From Ashinkailepas kermadecensis (taxonomy: Eukaryota > Arthropoda > Thecostraca > Neolepadidae): 64,000 bases of DNA. The translations under genes and the position numbers were made by a program. The notes beneath the pieces are model-generated. The model worked only from the letters and a program-made list of their open reading frames with translations, made no database searches and was not told the origin of the DNA. This document shows, one piece after another, positions 1-9,100 of the stretch (position 1 is its first letter; the number at the start of each line of letters is the position of its first letter). The stretch covers positions 186,001 to 250,000 of the forward strand of contig JAOTOM010005153.1 of assembly GCA_034440615.1 (NCBI GenBank), written 5' to 3'.

Positions 1-479
1 TAATTCACTCGCAGCATCACAGCGGCACGCCGCACGGATGAATTTGAGAGGTATGCGCTTGTTTTTATTACGCACCTCATCGCGAAAATTTGTGTTAAAA
101 AATACCATGCTCGGCGAGGCTCGGCGTGGTACCGTGCAAAACTTACGGGTATCTACAGCGTTGCGAAAGTGCATACACAATGGTGTAGGTACTGTGCTTT
201 AATACATCAAAGTGATAAAAAAATATCACAGTGAGCGTTGGATGGCTCATTGATTGTACGGATCAAGTACAAAAAAAATGTAGGTTTCTGATGGTTCCAA
301 CGACTTCTGAGGCAGCCAGGTTCACAGAAAGATCCTTCAGCATGGGCCCTCACTGGGGTGGAAAGTCTCGACGACTGGGGTGGAAATCTGGGCGACTAGG
401 GTGGAAGCTTCCACCCCAGTTAACATGTTAAAATACGCCCTGCCCTTGGACCGACGGAGGGGGCCGAACCCGCACAAGG
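1..479. other. No gene seen; short local duplication
   Basis: I see no gene here. Around 355-420 the phrase GGGTGGAA recurs three times at about 20-bp spacing, and the reverse-complement form CCACCCCAGT follows at 410-419. This is a small local duplication with an inverted arm and no recognisable function. Confidence 0.4.
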
Positions 480-1600
480 GGCCCATGCGTACGTTGATTT
501 ACGTTTACGTACGTTCATTTTCGCATACGTACATATGCGCCTAAGTACATTTCTGCAGCGTACCCTTGCACTTGCGCACCTTACGCATACGTGCATTTGC
601 ATTTACGCACACATGCCCCTACGCATATTTGCCATTTCGTTCATTTGCTCTCACGTATGTACACTTGCGCATACGTACGCACATTTGTATATACCTACAT
701 TTACATTTTCGCGCTTTGGGCATATGTACATTTGCGCTTATGTACATTCGCGCTTACGTACATTTGTGCTTTCGTACATTTGCGATTGCGTACTTTTGCA
801 TTTGCGTTTATTTGTACATATGTACATCTGCATTGTGTACATTTCCGCTTACGTGCATTTGACGTACGCAAATTTGCCTTAAGTCCACTTGCTTACGTGC
901 ATTTGACACATGTTCATTTGAGCTGACGAACATTTGCCATGCGCGCATTGGCCGTACTTACCTTTGCACTTATGCACTTCTGTGCTTGCGTAAATCTGCC
1001 ATACGTGGATTTGTCTTTCCGCACATATACCCCAGAATCGCGCTGACGTTCATCTGCGCTTCTCTACTTTTACGCATACGTACCTTTGCGCTTACGTACG
1101 TTTCTGCGTACATACTATTGCACTTACTTACACTCTCACTTACGAACCTTTTGCGGTTATGTACTTGCATGCAAATGCATGCATTTACATGGGCATGCAT
1201 TTGCTCTTACGTACGTACATAGGTTTACGTACATACGTGAATACGGATATTTGCTGATACTTTTATTTGTGCTTATGTAATTTTGCTCCTACGTACATTT
1301 GCAATTGCGTACATTTAAATATACGTACATCTGCCCTTGCGTACATTTCCTCATACGTACTTTTGCGCTTACGTACACTTATGTTTACGTACGTACAGCT
1401 GAGCATGTATGTGGGTGCGTACAATTAGGCATGCGTATATTTATGCTTACGTACATTTGCCCTTACGTACATTTGACATATGTACATTTGCGTGTACGTA
1501 CATGTGCTAACACACATTTGCGTACGTACATCTGCCATACGTATACTTGTTTTACGGACATATGTTCGGTTACCGCTTTGGACAAACGTGTTGCGTGGGT
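480..1600. repeat. Degenerate short-period tandem repeat (TACGTACATTTGCG-like)
   Basis: For about 1.1 kb, variants of TACGTACATTTGCGCT recur at roughly 16-18 bp spacing, with much substitution and irregular spacing. The core TACGTA is self-complementary. Overlapping reading frames open by chance because the monomer has few stops, and their products are Tyr/Ile/Cys/Leu-rich with no known domain. It reads as an old decayed satellite about 1.4 kb upstream of the first eve copy. Confidence 0.8.
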
Positions 1601-2333
1601 GAACTAGCAATGCTATAATTGGCGACCAGAAATTATATGTTTCGTTCGATAATTCCTGAACACAGATAAGCTAGATTGTATGCTGTGGGGAGCAAGCTTG
1701 AACTATGGTCCACCTCTAGTTTTCATCCGGGATCAGGGACCGGCGTATTTCCTCCTACTGCTCCTGTGTGTGCTACCGTTTGGCACTGTCAGTACAGCTC
1801 ACATTCCCCGCGCGTCATCCACACAGCCTCCGGCGGTTCGCTGGCCGTGCTCTCACGATCGCCATGGGCGCTGGCAGGGCTCATCTCACGCCAACGGCCG
1901 TGACCACATCCCGTGTCGTGTGGTGACGGAACCGAACCCGCGCCACCGCGGTCGGCCAGGCCAGCTCGGCCGGCTCCGTGAAGTACATCGTCTCCGTCGG
2001 CCGTCGGCCGGTCGACCGATCGACGGCCGACGGAAGCGATCTGCCAGCGCCGACTCGACGACGTTTTAATGCGATGGCCGTGTTGCCGGCGGCGGCGCCT
2101 CGGCGGCCGGCGCGCTCGTTCATCACGCATTAGAGCGCGCGCTGCGTGATCGCGCGACGCCCAGCTGTTCAATCGCGGCGCGCCAAAGCCGTCGCGAGCG
2201 CGCGGCACGGCCGCCAATCGGCGGCCGCGCCGCGCCGCGCTCCGCCAATCAGCGTCGCCGCGAGCGGGGCGGCGGCCTTCGGAGCGCGCGCTATCGATCG
2301 CCGACCGGCGCGGGCGACCGGCCCGCCGCCGCC
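1601..2333 (+). promoter_or_regulatory. Upstream region and CCAAT-type promoter of eve copy 1
   Basis: Composition changes from AT-rich to strongly GC/CpG-rich near 1900. Two CCAAT boxes lie at 2214-2218 (followed by CGG) and 2245-2249 (followed by CAGCG). Their starts are 31 bp apart. The minus-strand eve copy has the same two boxes in the same order and at the same spacing, which makes this the best promoter candidate for copy 1. No TATA box is evident. No ATG occurs between the boxes and the start codon at 3012. The transcription start is not resolved. Confidence 0.6.
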
Positions 2334-3011
2334 GTGAGACCGCCGCTCGAGGAACTGTCGGCGGCTCACTGTGACGACGACCAGCGGGGCTCCTGCGAGG
2401 CGCCGTCACGTCCTCTCCGCCGCCGCCGCCGTGAGACCGCCGCTCGAGGAACTGTCGGCGGCTCACTGTGACGACGACCAGCGGGGCTCCTGCGAGGCGC
2501 CGTCACGTCCTCTCCGCCGCCGCCGCCGTGAGACCGCCGCTCGAGGAACTGTCGGCGGCTCACTGTGACGACGACCAGCGGGGCTCCTGCGAGGCGCCGT
2601 CACGTCCTCTCCGCCGCCGCCGCCGTGAGACCGCCGCTCGGGGAACTGTCGGCGGCTCACTGTGACGACGACCAGCGGGGCTCCTGCGAGGCGCCGTCAC
2701 GTCCTCTCCGCCGCCGCCGCCGTGAGACCGCCGCTCGAGGAACTGTCGGCGGCTCACTGTGACGACGACCAGCGGGGCTCCTGCGAGGCGCCGTCACGTC
2801 CTTCCGCCGCCGCCGCCGTGAGACCGCCGCTCGAGGAACTGTCGGCGGCTCACTGTGACGACGACCAGCGGGGCTCCTGCGAGGCGCCGTCACGTCCTCT
2901 CCGCCGCCGCCGCCGTGAGACCGCCGCTCGGGGAACTGTCGGCGGCTCACTGTGACGACGACCAGCGGGACTCCTGCGAGGCGCCGTCACGTCCTCTCCG
3001 CCGCCGCCGCC
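2334..3011 (+). repeat. 97-bp minisatellite in the leader of eve copy 1
   Basis: Seven near-identical units start with GTGAGACCGCCGCTCG at 2334, 2431, 2528, 2625, 2722, 2818 and 2915. All are 97 bp except one of 96 bp. The array ends exactly at the start codon, where GCCGTGAGAC is replaced by GCCATGTCGAGAC. Units contain no ATG, so 3012 is the first AUG of a leader about 0.7 kb long, in a strong CCGCCGCCATG context. Because 97 is not a multiple of three, the long overlapping ORFs on both strands are by-products. The position implies transcription as 5' leader, which is an inference. Confidence 0.92.
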
Positions 3012-3198
3012 ATGTCGAGACTGCTGTCGTCGGGTCCGGCGGCGCCGTCCGGCTGGAGCGACTGTGGGCCGCCGCCGCTGCACGGCGACCTCGCCGGTCC
3101 GGCCGACTCGCAGTCGCGACCCGAGTCAGGTCACCGCGGCGTCGAGGTCACCGCCGACAGCAGCGGAACGCCGCCCAGCGCCGGCGACTGTAGGCTCG
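3012..3198 (+). CDS. eve: eve copy 1, coding exon 1
   Basis: 187 bp, 62 codons plus one base (phase 1). It ends CTCG followed by the perfect donor GTGAGT. The encoded segment is Ser/Gly/Pro-rich. The only clear match to the other copy's exon 1 is near its end (VTADSSG), so this exon has diverged far faster than exons 2 and 3. I cannot exclude an alternative upstream first exon. Confidence 0.75.
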
Positions 3199-6100
3199 GT
3201 GAGTGTCGACTGTCGCCTCTCGGGCCGTGCTCGGTGCCAGGCACCCTGTGCTGTTACGAGACGTCTGCGGTGGTCGGGACGGGTTCTCCGATCAACATCC
3301 TCCTATGTACGTGACACTGACCGGACGTCAGTCCAGCTTACCTGAATAACGTCCATATTGATCTATGGACATTTCATATATTTTTAGTGCGTGTGCTTGT
3401 CCATTAAATCCAGTAGGTATTGCATTGCATTGCATTGCATACCACTATTGCATTGGACCAATACATTGCAAGCAGTGTACTGGTCCAGCATAACATGTAT
3501 TCATGACAACCCAAATAGTACTCGGTACGCCATGCGTACCTTCCTGATAGAATGATAACCAAATTTATATGTACTTTCAATGAACGAATTTCATAACGGT
3601 GTCCTCTACGAACCGGTTGAGAGGACAGAACGATAGCGGACTTTTAGGAAGTTAGCTCCAAAGGCCAGACACCTTGTCCTTGCCCTCTGTGGCTTCCCGT
3701 TACAGGGAATCCATACGAACCGTGAAAGAGCAGTTCTGCTCCAAAGTGGTCGCCACAAAAATGGACACACCTCAATTGCCATACAAAGAGTGCGTGAAAA
3801 TGAGAATGTGCAACGAGTTCACATAGTGTGCAGTGTCTTGTAATTTGTCATAGCGGTCTTTTTAAGAGAAATGGATGTTCTGTGCAATATGCCCATAGAT
3901 TGCTTCCAATAATGCACCTCTAGCATGCACCACCGCCCATGCTAGGGAATCGCCACTGTGCTAGCGCTCCACTGAACAGTGAGGCGATCTGAGATTCGTC
4001 TAATTCGTCAAAACTGGGCCATGTTTTCTCACTCAGCGCGACGTCGCAGTTCCGTAACAAACAGGTGTCAGGTCGTCGCGCTGGTGTCCCCGCCGCCGCT
4101 ATCATTAATCGTGCACGGTGGCCGGGTCAGCATGCACTCCGCGGTGGCCCCCGTGACACGACACGGCCCTGCCTCCCACCCATGGCGACGTGCGCGTGTG
4201 TCGGCTCGGCGGCCGGCACCCACCGGGCGTGACCGCGACCGCGACCGCGACCGCGACCGCGCACCGCGACCGCGACCCGCCCCCTCGGCACGGCGGCGGG
4301 TCAGCAGCCGCCGCAGCCGCGCGCATCGTTGTCGCGCCGCGCACTTCAAAGCGGCGCACTCCGCTTCCGGTGCGACGCGTCGGGCCGCGCGCGACCATCA
4401 ATCCGCGTCACTCGTCGTCGGCGGCGGCAATCAGAGGCGCGGGCGGCGTACACAGCGCGGGCGGCCAGCGCGGCGCGTCGCCTGCACCGCGGCCGTGACC
4501 TCATCTGTGTATCCGGCTCATCGTGACAGCGCGCCGCGTCTGCCGCGCAGTGACGTCACACGCCGTAAACAGAGCGCCGGCGGCCAGACGCACCGACAAT
4601 AAGTGAGACATTTCCTCATGATCCCTCCCCCCCCCCTCCACCCCACCCCACCCGCGGTCCTCCCCCGTCGCCGTGACCTGCAACATTCGACGCCGGGTCC
4701 ACGGCGGGTAATGGTGCAGTTACGGCGCGACCGGACCGGCTCCGGCTTTGTGGCGCCGCCGCCGTGCACGGAGAAGGCGGCAGATACGGTCAGTCGTTAC
4801 CGGCGCGGCTGTACGTTTATGCACGCCATAATGGTGCCGGCCGGACGCGTCGACTCTTATCGACGCATCGGACAGCTTCACGGCAGTTTTATGACGGTTT
4901 TATTAATTCCCTACACACCCGGGCCGGGTGCGAGTGGACTCGGTCGACCTGTGTCACAGCGCGGGCACTGGTGGATCAGAACGAAAACGTCTGGCTGTTG
5001 CGTTCTGATTTTCGTGAAACCATGTTTCGTTCCTGTTGGATCATTTGTCAAGCATTCCAACTTCGGAGGATCCTTAGCCTCTCCTGTTCTCAGTAGAATT
5101 GACTTCTGCGTTGATTGGTGAGGTGGTACGCTCTGTAACGGAGTTTGCCGCCTCTTCATTGGCAGCAAGCAACCTGGAGCTCCCACGGTACCGACACATT
5201 GGGTACCAACAGGATAGATTGTGAGGAAATATGCGTGGAGATAAGATCCACCCCTCCCCCTCAAGCACAAATAGCATTCCAGCAACACTTACAGGCTGGT
5301 ATAGCAAATTTTCATGACGAATGCTTATCGAATTTTGTTATGTTTGTGTAAAAGCGACCCAGCGCCGCAGCCGAGCCGAGCACGGTGTGTACAGCTGGAC
5401 CCACGTGATCACCGGCGGCTGGGCGAAGGGTCGCTTGGCCCGAGCACGGTGTGTGCAGCTCGACCCACGTGATCACCGGCGGCTGGGCGAAGGGTCGCCT
5501 GGCCCGAGCACGGTGTGTGCAGCTCGACCTACGTGATCGTCGGCGGCTGAGCGAAGGGTCACTTGGCCCAAGTTGAGTTCGTGCAGGGCGGCCCACGTGA
5601 TCGCCGGCGGCTGGGCGAAGGATCGCCCGGCCCAAGTTGAGTTCGTGCAGGGCGGCGAGGCCACGGACATCGAGAGCCGGACCGGCGGGCAGAACGGTTC
5701 GGACATGCTGTGAATGTAGCATCCTGCGTCATCGTGAACTGGATCGTCTGCAAACATCACAAGATTGGCGCAGCATTCGTCCCCCAAATCCCTTTGACCC
5801 CTCCCCTGATGCAATTCCAAAGTACGCCACTGAGGGGAGAGGGGGGGGGGAGGCTGACGCCGAAAACCGAAAGTTCCCCCCCCCTCCCAAATCGGTGGTC
5901 TAGATTCGCCAGTGTCGAGGCTAACTTAATGAAATAAGGATGGTTGGACAATTTGAACTTGACGTAGTCTGACTGGATCTGATTATTTTAGCTGCCGCAT
6001 AGGATTCTTGTCATACAAACTGGCCACTGTTAGCTCGCGGCCAGCATCTACGCATACGATGCAGCAACATCGTGAAGGTTGCGGTGGATCGGACTTGAGC

Positions 6101-9100
6101 TGGCAATTTGTGTATTTGAAAAACGTTACTCCGAAAACGTCCGCCGATCGTACCCACTTTGGCTCCACTATCCGGATGTTGCAGTGCGTGTATACTGCAC
6201 ATACAAAAAAATCGGCGCTTAATGCAAATTGTCTGTCCGCTGTTTATAGTAAAGAACGACGCGTGTGAACGCTTTCTAATCTTTTTATCGTATCTTTTTT
6301 TTCGTGCCTGCGTTGGAACCTGCAAGGAAACGAAGAGTTTGCTGGCGCTCAGGTACCTGCCTCGCTATAGTGGGCAGTACTGAGTCGAAGAGTTTGCTGT
6401 CGCTCAGGTACCTGCCTCGCTATAGTGGGCAGTACTGAGTCGAAGAGTTTGCTGGCGCTCAGGTACCTGCCTCGCTATAGTGGGCAGTACTGAGTGCTGG
6501 CGCTCAGGTACCTCTTTGAGATCAGGTACCTGCCTCGCTATAGTGGGCAGTACTGAGTCGAAGAGTTTGCTGGCGCTCAGGTACCTGCCTCGCTATAGTG
6601 GGCAGTACTGAGTCGAAGAGTTTGCTGTCGCTCAGGTACCTGCCTCGCTATAGTGGGCAGTACTGAGTCGAAGAGTTTGCTGGCGCTCAGGTACCTGCCT
6701 CGCTATAGTGGGCAGTACTGAGTGCTGGCGCTCAGGTACCTGCCTCGCTATAGTGGGCAGTACTGAGTCGTCTCGGACGTCTCTTGATCTAAGTTATCAC
6801 TTCCCACCAATTCTCACCACCCGCAACAAAACAGGCTAATAGGAGCGCAATCGGGAGGTCTCATGAGGGAAGGAAGCCTCCAAACGTGACGGGAGGGGTA
6901 AGCTTCGCGTCATGCAACTTTCAACAACAACACAAACTGTATGGATTAATTTTGGAGAGATCTCAACAAATGGAGAAATTTTCCTGTGCAGCGCCTCCCC
7001 GGTGGATGTGTCACTGACGGCCTGTTTGTTTTTGTTGTGAGGAGCAAATATGCGAACCATCACGACAAAGGTATCATTTACCGTCGGCCCCTCAACTCCG
7101 ATCAATCTGGCGGGTGCAGATGGGGGGGGGCGCAGCGGCCGGATGCCGCGCCTCACCGCGATTTCCTCCGTCGCGCCGCCACCCGATCGCGCAACAAGAA
7201 CTTTACGACACGTGATAAAATAGCCGGCTCCACAAGCCAATTAGCGTGCTTCCGTGGTGCGGCGAGTGCGGCGCAGCGGCCGCGGCGAATGCGGCGCGGA
7301 GATAGTATCGACACACCACGGCCGACATCCGTCGGAGGGTTTAGCGGCCGCACCGCGTACCGAACGGGCTCTTGCGGTATTCGCGGCACAAGAAAGGCAC
7401 GGCGGCGAGACGGTGCTACTCTATTGAGACGGTGGTGAGACTAGAGCATGTGTGACGGTGGAGACTGGAACTGTGGAGACGGCGGTGAGACTAGAGCATG
7501 GGTGACGGCGGAGACTGCAACTGTGGAGACGGTGGTGAGACTAGAGCATGGGTGACGGTGGAGACTGGAACTGTGGAGACGGCGGTGAGACTAGAGCATG
7601 GGTGACGGCGGAGACTGCAACTGTTGAGACGGTGGTGAGACTAGAGCATGGGTGACGGTGGAGACTGGAACTGTTGAGACGGTGGTGAGACTAGAGCATG
7701 GGTGACGGTGGAGACTGGAACTGTTGAGACGGTGGTGAGACTAGAGCATGGGTGGCGGTGAAGGCCGGAGCTGTTGAGACGGTGGTGAGACGAGGCATGT
7801 GTGACGGCGGAAGCTGGAACTGTTGAGACGGTGGTGAGACTAGAGCATGGGTGACGGCGGAGACTGGAACTGTTGAGACGGTGGTGAGGCTAGAACATGG
7901 AGAGCATGGGTGATGGTGGAGACTGGAACTGTTGGACGGTGGTGTATGTGTTGGTCTGGAGGACTGGTGCAGCATACATTGCACACCTGTGTGCATGATT
8001 GCACCAATGCAATTATTGAAGTGCACCGATGTTTCGTATTGTGCGCCATATGTTGTCACATATTTGTCAAGTTATGCTGTTGTCACATGTGCTATCTATC
8101 CTGCCACGCCTGCGGCAACGACGAAATACACAGCAAATGTAACAATGTAGCCGACACCATAAGCTGAAGGTGGACTTTGTGGCACATGCACGTGTAGCAG
8201 CCGTGCCGTTCTGCTGCGGTACATTAGTGTATCACTAATGTGTTTACGGGTCGCTTACATTAACCAGGGTACAGTGGAATGCATGCTTGCGATCTGATGC
8301 TATATATTGCCCACGAGCTACAGCACTCACGAACGCTACATTCCTGGCAATATATTGCCCACGAGCTACAGCACTCACGAACGCTACATTCCTGGCATGA
8401 TGTATGTGACTATGTGAGCAAACGCTTCACCGATACGTTTGATAGTGCTTCTGACACAATTTGTGAGGAAATGCGGGAAAACCAGGCATCATAACATTCA
8501 CCTACCTTCCATCAATCACTGCCTAAAACTATCTATTACCATTACATTGCCACTCCCGTTTTATTACTCCATTTTTCTGCATTGTGTCGCACGAATACTT
8601 AGGAGGGAACTGGTGAGAGCAAATTCAAATTAGTCCGTGCAATATGGTGATGAAGCTTCCTACAGTCTTCGTATACAGCAGATGCAAGACGAAAAGAGAT
8701 TACCTCGTCATGCCTTGCAGGCAGTAATATGATAAGCAGCCGAAACTACAGCCTTTTAATTTGACTGAGCTCCAGATGAAGCATTTTCTTCCGGAAACTT
8801 CCTAGAACCCTTCATCACCTTGTCAGCACCAATGCATGTCGCGTTAATTCATCCATGATTTCACGTCATGCTTTGCTATTCTTTCTGAGGCGTTCAGACA
8901 GCTAATAAGCGATGCTCATGAACCTGATAATGGATTTGCGCCCTTCTAAGCACACGGAGGCCGTCTCTGCTCAGGTACGGAGCTGGAGGTGTCCTGCGAC
9001 AGCACAGAGCAGCTGGCAGAACGGTGTTCACCCCCCGCGGCCGTGAAGCCGACCTCTGACGCCACCTCCGACCCGACGCTCGACCCCGGCATCAGGCGGT

